64,000 nucleotides of DNA from Pseudomonas sp. Fl4BN1 (GTDB lineage: Bacteria > Pseudomonadota > Gammaproteobacteria > Pseudomonadales > Pseudomonadaceae): positions 161,631 through 225,630 of the forward strand of contig NZ_JAAARM010000009.1 of the NCBI RefSeq assembly GCF_009908285.1. The letters run 5' to 3'. The notes under the pieces are model-generated. The model was not told the DNA's origin and searched no databases. It saw nothing but the letters and a program-made list of their open reading frames with translations. Both the position numbers and the translations under genes were made by a program. Shown one piece after another: positions 1 through 7,932 of this stretch (within the stretch, counting starts at the first letter, position 1; every line of letters begins with the position of its first letter).

Positions 1-1
1 G

Positions 2-547
2 CGAACCCTCGATGGCCTTCTGGGCGAAGACCGCACCCGCCTGGCGGATGACATTGGCCGAGCGGTGCAGGCTGACCTGGGCAAGCTCGACAGTGGGGTG
101 GAAATTCTTGCAACGGTGGTCGAGGCCATTCACCCGCCGGCCGGTGCGGCCAATGCTTATCACGGCGTGCAGGCGGCGCAGATTGCTGCCCAGGCGCTGA
201 TTTCCCGGGAGCGCGGCGCGGCTGCCGAACAGACCAACCAGGCGCAGTTGCAGGCCAGTGTGGTCAACGACAAGGCGCGCGCCGATGCCCATCAACTCCA
301 GGCCACGGCCCAGGCCGCCGACCTGCGGTTTGCCGCCGAGCAGAAGGCCTACGCCGGCGCGGGGCAGGCATTCGTCCTTGAGCAATACCTGAGTCAGCTG
401 AGCCAGGGCCTGAGCCAGGCCAAATTGCTGATTCTTGATCATCGTCTGGGGGGCGACAGTGCGCCGACCCTCGATCTGCGTACGTTTACCTTACCGGCCG
501 ACCCAGTGGCGCCGCGTAAAGCCGCTCAGCCAGGAGCCGACCATTGA
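2..547 (+). CDS. SPFH/band-7 (HflK-like) protein, C-terminal part
   Basis: The open frame enters from the left edge, so the N-terminus, including any membrane anchor, is outside the window. The visible 181 residues are Ala/Gln/Glu-rich with heptad character (roughly 'AAQALISRERGAAAEQTNQAQLQASV'-like stretches), as in the C-terminal coiled coil of HflK/HflC proteins. It is followed by 'LDLRTFTLPADP' and a short tail. The stop codon overlaps the next gene's TTG start (ATTGA), so the two are translationally coupled. HflK/HflC proteins form membrane scaffolds that modulate FtsH; the substrate here is unknown. Its place beside two more SPFH genes and a metal ATPase makes it part of a specialised set, not the canonical hflKC pair. 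Confidence 0.75.
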   Translation, partial: RTLDGLLGEDRTRLADDIGRAVQADLGKLDSGVEILATVVEAIHPPAGAANAYHGVQAAQIAAQALISRERGAAAEQTNQAQLQASVVNDKARADAHQLQATAQAADLRFAAEQKAYAGAGQAFVLEQYLSQLSQGLSQAKLLILDHRLGGDSAPTLDLRTFTLPADPVAPRKAAQPGADH

Positions 548-1578
548 GCCAGTCTTCCCATACTCACGATCACGCCGCTCACGACCATGGCCATCATCAC
601 CATCATGGGCATCACCACCATCATCATGGTGCTCCGGGCGAGGCGGGGCCTTTTCCCTGGCGGCGCATGGGCTGGGCAGTAGTGCTGGTGCTGTTTGCCG
701 TGGCGGCCGCCAGTCTGGTGCAAGTGCGCTCCGGAGAGGCGACGGTGATCACTCGCTTCGGCAATCCGGCGCGAGTGCTGCTGGAACCAGGACTGAGTTG
801 GCGCTGGCCGGCACCTTTCGAAGCGGCGATCCCGGTGGATCTGCGTTTGCGCACCACTTCCAGCGGTTTGCAGGACGTGGGCACCCGCGACGGTCTGCGC
901 ATCATCGTTCAGGCCTACGTCGCCTGGCGAGTGCAGGGCGACCCAGACAACGTGCAGCGTTTCATGCGGGCGGTGCAGAACCAGCCCGATGAAGCGGCAC
1001 GGCAGATCCGCACCTTTGTCGGCTCGGCGCTGGAAACCACCGCCAGTAGTTTCGATCTGGCGGATCTGGTGAATACCGATGCCGGCAAGGTCCGAATCGC
1101 CGACTTTGAAGCGCAGCTGCGCAAACAGATCGATCAACAACTGCTCTCCACTTACGGAGTGCAAGTGGTACAGGTTGGCATCGAGCGCTTGACCCTGCCC
1201 TCGGTGACCCTGACCGCAACCGTGGATCGGATGCGCGCCGAGCGAGAAACCATCGCCACTGAGCGCACGGCCATCGGCAAGCGTGAAGCGGCACAGATCC
1301 GCTCCGCCGCCGAGCGCGACGCGCGGATAGTCCAGGCCAATGCCACGGTGAAAGCGGCAGATATCGAGGCGCAATCCCGGGTTGAAGCGGCGCAGATTTA
1401 TGGTCGTGCCTACGCCAGCTCACCGCAGCTGTATAACCTGCTGCGCTCCCTCGACACTCTGGAAACGGTGGTGACACCGGGCACCAAACTGATCCTGCGC
1501 ACCGATGCGGCGCCGTTCCGGGTGCTGGTGGATGGCCCGCCGAGCTTGCCCAATAAAGCGCCTGGATCGCAGCCATGA
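544..1578 (+). CDS. SPFH/band-7 (HflC-like) membrane protein with histidine-rich N-terminus
   Basis: The protein has 344 residues. A TTG start is preferred because AGGAG lies about 8 nt upstream and the gene overlaps the previous stop. Residues 1-35 hold 16 histidines (runs of five and six), a likely metal-binding cytoplasmic tail. A single membrane segment covers about 42-60. The SPFH domain follows ('SGEATVITRFGNPARVLLEPG'-type opening), and a coiled coil rich in RAERE/ATERTA lies at about 215-275. The end overlaps the next start by 4 nt (ATGA). HflC-type proteins act as scaffolds around membrane proteases. The His tail is unusual for the family and, with the P-type ATPase two genes on, suggests a link to metal homeostasis; that link is inference. 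Confidence 0.85.
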   Translation: MSQSSHTHDHAAHDHGHHHHHGHHHHHHGAPGEAGPFPWRRMGWAVVLVLFAVAAASLVQVRSGEATVITRFGNPARVLLEPGLSWRWPAPFEAAIPVDLRLRTTSSGLQDVGTRDGLRIIVQAYVAWRVQGDPDNVQRFMRAVQNQPDEAARQIRTFVGSALETTASSFDLADLVNTDAGKVRIADFEAQLRKQIDQQLLSTYGVQVVQVGIERLTLPSVTLTATVDRMRAERETIATERTAIGKREAAQIRSAAERDARIVQANATVKAADIEAQSRVEAAQIYGRAYASSPQLYNLLRSLDTLETVVTPGTKLILRTDAAPFRVLVDGPPSLPNKAPGSQP

Positions 1579-2633
1579 ATAAGGTTCCACGTGGAACAAA
1601 TGAGCTGGGCAGCCCGTGGATTCAGGCCGGGCGCCTGGCGTTTATCGCGCTGTATGCGGTAACCGTGCTGGCTGCGCTGGCTTGGGCGGTGTCCAATGTG
1701 CGGCAGATCGATCCGCAAGACCGGGCGCTGGTTTTGCACTTTGGCGCGCTGCAACGGGTGCAGAATGCCGGGTTGCTGTTGGCCTGGCCCCGTCCCTTTG
1801 AGCAAGTGATATTGCTGCCTGCTGCAGACCGGGTTTTGGAGCGTCGGGTTGAGGGTCTGCTGCGTTCCGACGCGGCCTTGGAGGGCGATCGGTTGGCGAG
1901 CCTGGCCACGCCCTTGAGTGATGCCCTGGCCGGATCGGGTTATTTGCTTACCGGTGATGCCGGTGTCGTGCAACTCGATGTACGGGTGTTCTACAAGGTC
2001 AGTGAGCCCTACGCTTATGTCTTGCAGGGCGAGCATGTGCTGCCGGCCCTCGACCGCTTGGTGACCCGCAGCGCGCTAGCACTGACTGCGGCCCGGGATC
2101 TGGACACCATCCTGGTGGCACGTCCGGAGTTGATCGGCAGCGACAATCAGGCCGCTGAACGTCGTGAGCGTTTACGTGGTGATCTGCTGCAAAGCATCAA
2201 TCAGCGCCTGGCGCAGTTGACCGCCAGTGGTCAGGGCATTGGTGTCGAGGTGACACGGGTGGATGTGCAATCGAGTCTGCCCGGCCCGGCGGTGAGCGCC
2301 TTCAACGCGGTACTGACCGCCAGCCAGCAAGCCGACAAGGCCGTGGCCAATGCCCGCACCGAGGCTGAGAAACTCACTCAGGGTGCCAATCAACAAGCTG
2401 ACCACAGCCTGCAAGTGGCTCATGCCCAAGCCAGTGAGCGTCTAGCCCTGGCCCAGGCCCAGACCGCCACCGTACAGAGCCTGGCCCAGGCGCAACGCAA
2501 CGGTACCGATCCGCAAATGCTCTTGCGTATCTACCGCGAGCGTTTGCCGAAGATTCTCGGCCAGGCCGGCTCGGTGACTACGGTCAATCCCAAAGACGAT
2601 TCCCGCCTGATCATTCAGGGAGCCGAACAATGA
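1575..2633 (+). CDS. SPFH/band-7 (HflK-like) membrane protein
   Basis: The protein has 352 residues: a short N-terminus, a membrane segment at about 20-40, a band-7 domain ('IDPQDRALVLHFGALQRVQNAGLLL'-like opening) and an Ala/Gln-rich coiled coil at about 235-305. The start ATG overlaps the upstream stop, and the end overlaps the ATPase start by 4 nt (ATGA), so the SPFH genes and the ATPase form one tightly coupled operon. A parS-like palindrome lies inside codons 4-8. It is a paralogue of the other two SPFH proteins here. The partner protease is not encoded nearby, so it may use the housekeeping FtsH or have another membrane partner. Confidence 0.82.
   Translation: MNKVPRGTNELGSPWIQAGRLAFIALYAVTVLAALAWAVSNVRQIDPQDRALVLHFGALQRVQNAGLLLAWPRPFEQVILLPAADRVLERRVEGLLRSDAALEGDRLASLATPLSDALAGSGYLLTGDAGVVQLDVRVFYKVSEPYAYVLQGEHVLPALDRLVTRSALALTAARDLDTILVARPELIGSDNQAAERRERLRGDLLQSINQRLAQLTASGQGIGVEVTRVDVQSSLPGPAVSAFNAVLTASQQADKAVANARTEAEKLTQGANQQADHSLQVAHAQASERLALAQAQTATVQSLAQAQRNGTDPQMLLRIYRERLPKILGQAGSVTTVNPKDDSRLIIQGAEQ
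1583..1598. other. parS: parS-like site (ParB binding) 1
   Basis: The core GTTCCACGTGGAAC at 1584-1597 is a perfect 14-bp palindrome. Read on the minus strand with its flanks it is TGTTCCACGTGGAACC, which matches the parS sequence known from Pseudomonas as I remember it. It lies inside the N-terminal codons of an SPFH gene, which is normal because parS sites often fall in coding sequence. ParB spreading from such sites organises the origin region. A second copy lies 15.6 kb away at 17188. Confidence 0.8.
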
Positions 2634-4534
2634 CAGTTTCTCGCCAAGGGACGGCCCCGGTCAGCATGCTGACTTCGACCGAGCAATGCAGTGCTGCGCG
2701 TCAGTTGACCCTGGCGATGCTGGCCCTGGGGTTGCTGGGGCTTGGGCTGGTGTGGCGCTGGTTGGCCCCGGAGCAGGTCGGCGTCAGTCAATTGCTACTG
2801 GGTGTCGCCTCGCTGCTGGTGGCCGTGCCGGTGATGCGCTCGGCCTGGTTCAGCCTGCGTTATCCGAGCCTGCACGGCATCACCGATCAACTGATTGCCC
2901 TGGCCATGCTCGGTGCCTGGGCCACCGGTGATCTGCTGACCGCCGCCTTGCTGCCGATCATCATGATCTTCGGCCATGTGCTGGAGGAGCGCAGTGTGAT
3001 CGGCTCCCAGGAAGCCATTGATGCCCTGGGCCGTTTGACCCGCAGTCAGGCGCGTCGGGTCCAGGCCGATGGCAGTGTGCTGGAGGTGGACAATGCCACC
3101 CTCAAGGCCGGGGACCTGGTGGAGGTTCGCGCCGGTGACCGGGTGCCCGCCGATGGTGTGGTGGTGTCCGGCCAGGCGAGCCTGGATACCGCGCCGATCA
3201 CCGGTGAGTCGGTGCCCCTGGAAGCCGCGGTGGGCATGCAGGTGTTCGGCGGGGCGATCAATCTCGACGGCCTGTTGCGCCTGGAGGTGACCCGTACCGG
3301 CGAAGAGTCGACCCTGGGCAAGGTGATCGCCCTGATGCAAAGCGCCGAACGGGCCAAGCCGCCCATCACCCGTCTGCTGGAGCGTTACGCCGGCAGCTAT
3401 CTGGTGCTGGTGCTGTTGTTGGCGGCGGTGACCTGGTTCATCACCAATGATGCCCAGGCCATGCTTGCCGTGCTGGTGGCGGCCTGTCCCTGTGCCCTGG
3501 TGTTGTCGGCGCCGGCCACGGCGATTGCCGGGATCGCCGTAGCGGCGCGCCACGGCATCCTGATCCGCAGTTCGGCGTTTCTCGAAGAGTTGGCGGACCT
3601 GACTTCATTGGTGGTGGACAAGACCGGCACCCTGACTTTCGGCACCCTGCGCCTGCAAGCCATCGACACTGCCCAGGAGGATCAACGGGCGATGCTCGCC
3701 CTCGCCGCCAGCCTGGGCTCGGCTAGCAGTCACCCGGTAAGCCGAGCGTTGGCCGGGCTGGTGAGCCAGGATCAGCAGTGGTCACTGCGTGATATCCATG
3801 AGCGCCAGGGGCTCGGCGTGGTGGCGCGTACCGAACAAGGCGAGGCCGCTTTAGGGCGTCCGGAGTTGTTTGCCCAGTTGGCAATCAACACCCGCCCTGT
3901 CCCGGGGCATGACGGGCCGATTGCCGGCCTGGCGCTCAATGGCGAGTTCCTCGGCTGGCTGCTGCTGGCGGACAGCGTCAAACCCGAAGCCCAGCAAGCG
4001 CTGGAGGAATTGCGTGAGCTGGGGCTGGGTCGCCAGTTGCTGCTGACCGGCGACCGGCAAAGTGTCGCGGACAGTCTGGCGCAGGAAGTGGGCATCAGCG
4101 ATGTCGAGGCCCAGGCCTTGCCGGAAGACAAGCTCCAGCGGGTGCTGGGGGAAATCGACAAGGGCTTCCGGCCGATGGTGGTGGGAGACGGCATCAACGA
4201 TTCCCTGGCGCTCAAGGCTGGGGTGGTGGGCGTCGCGATGGGCGCCGGTGGCGCGGATATCGCCCTGGCTTCGGCCGATGTGGTGCTGATCGGCAGCGAC
4301 CTGCGGCGCTTGGGAACCTGCGTGCGCTTGAGTCGTGAATGCCGGCGCACCTTGCAGGTCAACGTGATCATCGGCCTGGGCTGGACCCTGGCCATTGTCG
4401 CCTTTGCCGCCTTTGGCTGGCTGGGAGCGGCGGGGGCGATGATCGCTGCGGTGTTGCACAACCTCAGCACTTTGCTGGTGCTGGGCAATGCCGGACGGTT
4501 GTTGCGGTTCCAGGAGCCGCTGTTGAAGCTGTGA
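2630..4534 (+). CDS. Heavy-metal-translocating P1B-type ATPase without N-terminal HMA domain
   Basis: This is a 634-residue cation-exporting ATPase. Visible motifs in order are the actuator TGES (about 191), the membrane ion-binding CPC (about 286-288), the phosphorylation site DKTGT (about 329), SSHP of the nucleotide domain (about 368) and the hinge GDGIND (about 519). There is no CxxC heavy-metal-associated domain at the N-terminus. The last membrane helix carries 'LHNLSTLLVLGNAGRLL', not the Cu-type MxxSS or the Zn-type DxG pattern, so the metal cannot be read off directly. The start overlaps the SPFH gene. A hairpin with a T-run follows at 4555. Export of a transition metal from the cytoplasm is secure; which metal is not. 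Confidence 0.9.
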   Translation: MTVSRQGTAPVSMLTSTEQCSAARQLTLAMLALGLLGLGLVWRWLAPEQVGVSQLLLGVASLLVAVPVMRSAWFSLRYPSLHGITDQLIALAMLGAWATGDLLTAALLPIIMIFGHVLEERSVIGSQEAIDALGRLTRSQARRVQADGSVLEVDNATLKAGDLVEVRAGDRVPADGVVVSGQASLDTAPITGESVPLEAAVGMQVFGGAINLDGLLRLEVTRTGEESTLGKVIALMQSAERAKPPITRLLERYAGSYLVLVLLLAAVTWFITNDAQAMLAVLVAACPCALVLSAPATAIAGIAVAARHGILIRSSAFLEELADLTSLVVDKTGTLTFGTLRLQAIDTAQEDQRAMLALAASLGSASSHPVSRALAGLVSQDQQWSLRDIHERQGLGVVARTEQGEAALGRPELFAQLAINTRPVPGHDGPIAGLALNGEFLGWLLLADSVKPEAQQALEELRELGLGRQLLLTGDRQSVADSLAQEVGISDVEAQALPEDKLQRVLGEIDKGFRPMVVGDGINDSLALKAGVVGVAMGAGGADIALASADVVLIGSDLRRLGTCVRLSRECRRTLQVNVIIGLGWTLAIVAFAAFGWLGAAGAMIAAVLHNLSTLLVLGNAGRLLRFQEPLLKL

Positions 4535-4554
4535 AGACGACGTTCGTCGGCAAG

Positions 4555-4581
4555 CCAGCGCTCGCCGGTGCTGGTTTTTTT
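4555..4581 (+). terminator. Intrinsic terminator after the SPFH-ATPase operon
   Basis: CCAGC at 4555-4559 pairs with GCTGG at 4570-4574, and seven T residues follow immediately. It lies 20 nt after the ATPase stop and separates that operon from the bufferin operon. The stem is short, so read-through is possible. Confidence 0.6.
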
Positions 4582-4710
4582 GTGAGTCGGTTGCTCGCCT
4601 GTAGTTTTTTTTCATCCCGGCTGTAACGCCGGGAGTCCTCCTCTCTCTAGTGCTAGGACGGGATTGAACAAGCGTCCCGCCAACCCCCTGCGACTATTGA
4701 GGAAATAAAA

Positions 4711-4962
4711 ATGAACATGAAAAAAACCGTTGCCGGCGCCGCCTTGGCTTTCGCTGCCGCCACTATGTTTGCTGGTGTTGTCACTCAAGCGTCGGCCGCT
4801 GATGCCCAAGTTCATTGTTACGGCGTCAACGCTTGCAAAGGCCAGAACGACTGCAAGACTAAAGACCACGCCTGTAAAGGCATGGGCGCCTGCAAAGGTC
4901 AGGGTTTCAAGGCCATGACTCAGGCGGCGTGCGACAAAGCAGGCGGCAAAGTCGGCGAGTAA
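4711..4962 (+). CDS. bufA1: BufA1-family bufferin (DUF2282), periplasmic metal-binding peptide
   Basis: The protein has 83 residues, with GAGGAA about 7 nt before the ATG. Residues 1-29 form a Sec signal peptide ending ASA/AD. The mature part has six cysteines in the spaced pattern CYGVNACKGQNDCK...ACKGMGACKGQG typical of DUF2282 bufferins. In this family cysteines are modified to thiooxazole-type heterocycles by the MNIO enzyme encoded next, and the product sequesters copper or similar metals in the periplasm. The gene opens a three-gene bufABC operon. Promoter elements between 4582 and 4700 were not clear; TGTAAC at 4622 resembles an ECF sigma -35 but I could not match a -10. Confidence 0.9.
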   Translation: MNMKKTVAGAALAFAAATMFAGVVTQASAADAQVHCYGVNACKGQNDCKTKDHACKGMGACKGQGFKAMTQAACDKAGGKVGE

Positions 4963-5026
4963 GCGGCGATCGAGTGCTGCCGCAGTGGATTGACGACCGC
5001 TGCGGCCACTTTGCAAGGAGTTCACG

Positions 5027-5872
5027 ATGTCTGATTTCCCTTCAAGCCTGGGCTACGGCCTGGGTTTGCGCAGTGCCTACTATCAGCAGATTCTCGATGA
5101 AGCACCGGACATCGACTGGTTCGAAGTGGTGTCCGAGAACTTCATGGTCCAGGGCGGCAAGGCCCTGTATTACCTGGACGCCATCGCCGAGCGTTATCCG
5201 ATCGTGATGCACGGAGTGTCGCTGTCGATTGGCGGCCCCCATGCCCTGGATCGGGATTACCTGGGCCAGCTCAAGCAACTGGCCAAGCGGGTTGGCCCGG
5301 CATGGATTTCCGATCATCTGTGCTGGAGCCGTGGCAACGCCCATCAGTTGCACGACCTGCTGCCATTACCCTACACCGAAGAGAGCCTGCATTACGTGGC
5401 GGACCGGGTGCGCCAGGTGCAGGAGTTGCTGGAGCGTCCGCTGGTGTTGGAGAACGTTTCCAGCTATGTGCGTGCAGCGGCGGATCAGTTCAGCGAGTGG
5501 GAGTTTCTTGCCGCCTTGAGCCAACTCAGCGGCTGTGAGCTGTTGCTGGACGTAAACAATGTTTACGTCAGTTCGCGCAATCATGGTTTCGATCCCTGGC
5601 AGTTCATCCAGGGCTTGCCGGCTCAGCGAGTGCGGCAACTGCATTTGGCTGGGCACCAGGACTATGGCGACTATGTGATCGACACCCATGACCATCCAGT
5701 GTGCGATCCGGTCTGGGAGTTGTATCAGAGGACACTCGAACACCTGGGACCCGTGGCGACCCTACTGGAGCGTGACGATCATTTTCCGCCCCTGGACGAG
5801 TTGCTCGCCGAATTGCACAAGGCGCGTGACCTGGGCCGGCAGACCCTGGCCGGGAGACAGCAATGCGCCTGA
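5027..5872 (+). CDS. bufB: BufB, MNIO-family (DUF692) bufferin maturase
   Basis: The protein has 281 residues. AAGGAG lies 7-8 nt before the ATG. It is a TIM-barrel multinuclear non-heme iron oxidase. The expected ligand segments are all present: MHGVSLS (about 64-70), SDHLCW (about 92-97), ENVSSY, DVNNVY, HLAGH and DTHDH. Family members oxidise cysteines of the bufferin precursor with a partner protein that recruits the peptide. It lies 64 nt downstream of bufA1 and overlaps bufC by 10 nt. Length and motif order are normal, and no residue appears to be missing. Confidence 0.93.
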   Translation: MSDFPSSLGYGLGLRSAYYQQILDEAPDIDWFEVVSENFMVQGGKALYYLDAIAERYPIVMHGVSLSIGGPHALDRDYLGQLKQLAKRVGPAWISDHLCWSRGNAHQLHDLLPLPYTEESLHYVADRVRQVQELLERPLVLENVSSYVRAAADQFSEWEFLAALSQLSGCELLLDVNNVYVSSRNHGFDPWQFIQGLPAQRVRQLHLAGHQDYGDYVIDTHDHPVCDPVWELYQRTLEHLGPVATLLERDDHFPPLDELLAELHKARDLGRQTLAGRQQCA

Positions 5873-6651
5873 ACGACTGGCAATTGACCTTTGAGGCCTA
5901 TCTGTTGGGAGTCCAGCCCCAGGCGGACGCTGTGTTGGGTGACAGCCTGATCGGCGGCCCGACCCTGGATGTTGGCACCGGCCTGGCGATTTATCACAAC
6001 GCTTATCGGGCGCGGCTGCTGGAGGTCATGGTCACGGACTTCCCGGCGATTTTGTATTGGCTCGGGGATGAAGAGTTTGAAGCCCTGGCCGCCGCTTACA
6101 TACGTCAATCGCCGTCCCGGCATTTCAGCCTGCGTTGGCTGGGGCAGGGTTTTGCCGAGTTCATCCTCGGTCATCTGGTGGCGGAGCAGGGCGCACCCCT
6201 GGCGGAACTGGCGCGATTGGAGTGGGCCTTTACCCTGGCATTCGACGCCGTCGAGGCTGAGGTACTGACGGTGTCGACCATGGCGACCCTGGATGCCGAG
6301 GAATGGCCGTTGCTGCAACTGGGGCTGGCGCCTTGTGTGCAGTGGCTCGGCTGTCGCTATAACAGTGTGGCGCAGTGGCGAGCGGTCAAGGATCAGGCGG
6401 ATTTCCCCGCCAGTGCCTTGCTCGACGAAGAGCAGCTTTGTCTGGTCTGGCGAGTGGAGCGAGTCTGTCGCTACCGCAGCCTGTCGACCGAGGAGACATG
6501 GGCATTGAAAGGCATGATTGAAGAGCGTTGGAATTTTGCGGAGCTCTGCGCCGAACTGGCCGTCATTTATGCCGAGGGGGCCCCGCTGCAGGCGGTTACC
6601 TGGCTGAAACAGTGGGTCGAAGACGGCCTGGTTATGCGCAGTGAATCATAG
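5863..6651 (+). CDS. bufC: BufC, DUF2063 partner protein of the bufferin maturase
   Basis: The protein has 262 residues. It begins with the DUF2063 pattern 'QLTFEAYLLG...IYHNAYRARLLEVMVTDFPAILYWLGDEEFEALAAAYI', split here only for description, which gives high confidence. Older databases call the domain putative DNA-binding; in MNIO systems it acts as the precursor-recognition partner. The C-terminal third is a winged-helix-like segment ('TWLKQWVEDGLVMR'). It overlaps bufB by 10 nt. A DoxX-type fourth gene seen in some buf operons is absent; the next gene is cfa, behind a hairpin. Confidence 0.88.
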   Translation: MRLNDWQLTFEAYLLGVQPQADAVLGDSLIGGPTLDVGTGLAIYHNAYRARLLEVMVTDFPAILYWLGDEEFEALAAAYIRQSPSRHFSLRWLGQGFAEFILGHLVAEQGAPLAELARLEWAFTLAFDAVEAEVLTVSTMATLDAEEWPLLQLGLAPCVQWLGCRYNSVAQWRAVKDQADFPASALLDEEQLCLVWRVERVCRYRSLSTEETWALKGMIEERWNFAELCAELAVIYAEGAPLQAVTWLKQWVEDGLVMRSES

Positions 6652-6686
6652 AAAACCGCTATCAGATCGATAGCCAGCTAGTTTTC
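6651..6686 (+). terminator. Nested hairpin after bufC
   Basis: GCTATC (6658-6663) pairs with GATAGC (6669-6674), nested inside GAAAAC (6651-6656) and GTTTTC (6681-6686). There is no long T-run beyond the TTTTC, so it may be a weak terminator or an RNA structure between bufC and cfa. Confidence 0.4.
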
Positions 6687-6704
6687 TAGGATGGTCTACC
6701 CTCA

Positions 6705-6720
6705 TTTCAGACGTCTGAAA
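6705..6720. promoter_or_regulatory. Perfect 16-bp palindrome upstream of cfa
   Basis: TTTCAGACGTCTGAAA is a perfect dyad ending 15 nt before the cfa start and abutting its AAGGGGG ribosome site. It looks like a repressor operator (TetR-type length) or an RNA hairpin that could mask the ribosome site. The regulator is not recognisable in this window. Confidence 0.5.
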
Positions 6721-6735
6721 CAAGGGGGATTTTCC

Positions 6736-7923
6736 ATGCTCGTGCAACTTCCACCGGCCTTACAGAATCTGCAATTGCCCTTGCGCCTGCGGCTCTGGGA
6801 CGGTCATGAGTTCAATCTGGGGCCGGACCCCAACGTCACTATTGTGGTCAAGGACCCGCAATTGGTGGCGCAATTCACCCACCCCAGCCTCGACGCCCTG
6901 GGGGGCGCGTTTGTCGAAGGCAAGCTGGAGCTCGAAGGCTCCATCAGCGAAGTCATCCGGGTCTGCGATGAACTGAGCCAAGCCTTGCTGGAGGACGGTG
7001 AGGACAATCAGCCGGTGCGTTCACAGCACGACAAAGCCACTGACGCCGCCGCCATTTCCTACCATTACGACCTGTCCAACGCTTTTTATCAGCTCTGGCT
7101 CGACAGTGACATGGCCTATTCCTGTGCCTACTTCGAGACCGGCAGCGAATCCCTGGAACAAGCCCAGCAAGCCAAATTCCGCCACCTGTGCCGCAAGCTG
7201 CGCCTGCAACCGGGGGACTATCTGCTGGATGTCGGTTGCGGTTGGGGCGGGCTGGCTCGCTACGCTGCCCGTGAGTTTGGCGCCAAGGTGTTCGGCATTA
7301 CCTTGAGCAAGGAACAACTGGCCCTGGCCCGTGAGCGGGTGAGTGCCGAAGGCCTGGACGATCTGGTGGAGTTGCAGCTGTTGGACTATCGCGACCTGCC
7401 CCAGGATGGCCGCTTCGACAAGGTGGTCAGCGTCGGTATGTTCGAGCATGTCGGCCACGCCAATCTGCCGGAGTATTGCCAGACCCTGTTCAAGGCGGTG
7501 CGCGAGGGTGGGCTGGTGATGAACCACGGGATCACCGCCAAGCACATCGACGGACGACCTGTTGGCCGCGGTGCGGGGGATTTCATCGAGCGTTACGTAT
7601 TCCCCAACGGTGAGCTGCCGCACCTGTCGATGATCTCGGCGCAGATCAGCGAGGTCGGGCTGGAAATCGTCGATGTCGAGAGCCTGCGGATGCATTACGC
7701 CCGCACCCTGGACCACTGGAGCGAGCGCCTGGAAGACAATCTCGAGGCCGCCGCCCAACAGGTTCCACAGCAAGCATTACGGATCTGGCGGTTGTACCTG
7801 GCGGGTTGCGCCTATGCGTTCGCCAAGGGCTGGATCAACCTGCACCAGATCCTCGCGGTCAAACCCCATGCCGACGGCAGCCATGAACTGCCCTGGACCC
7901 GCGACGATCTCTACAATCCTTGA
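6736..7923 (+). CDS. cfa: Cyclopropane-fatty-acyl-phospholipid synthase
   Basis: The protein has 395 residues from ATG 6736, chosen over an upstream in-frame start at 6691 because AAGGGGG sits 7 nt before it. It adds a methylene group from S-adenosylmethionine across unsaturated acyl chains of membrane lipids. Visible are the N-terminal lipid-binding domain, 'YHYDLSNAFYQLWLDSDMAYSCAYF' type entry to the catalytic domain, the SAM loop DVGCGWGG (about 163-170), and the closing 'ARTLDHWSERL' and 'YLAGCAYAFAKGWINLHQI' regions. Length is normal. It stands alone on this strand, with a palindromic element before it. Confidence 0.95.
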   Translation: MLVQLPPALQNLQLPLRLRLWDGHEFNLGPDPNVTIVVKDPQLVAQFTHPSLDALGGAFVEGKLELEGSISEVIRVCDELSQALLEDGEDNQPVRSQHDKATDAAAISYHYDLSNAFYQLWLDSDMAYSCAYFETGSESLEQAQQAKFRHLCRKLRLQPGDYLLDVGCGWGGLARYAAREFGAKVFGITLSKEQLALARERVSAEGLDDLVELQLLDYRDLPQDGRFDKVVSVGMFEHVGHANLPEYCQTLFKAVREGGLVMNHGITAKHIDGRPVGRGAGDFIERYVFPNGELPHLSMISAQISEVGLEIVDVESLRMHYARTLDHWSERLEDNLEAAAQQVPQQALRIWRLYLAGCAYAFAKGWINLHQILAVKPHADGSHELPWTRDDLYNP

Positions 7924-7932
7924 CGCTGGCAT

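Noticed and set aside
4615..4632. CCCGGC-TGTAAC-GCCGGG hairpin before bufA1, with TGTAAC as an ECF sigma -35
   Set aside because: No convincing -10 at the right spacing and no ECF sigma or anti-sigma gene nearby; kept only as a remark under bufA1.
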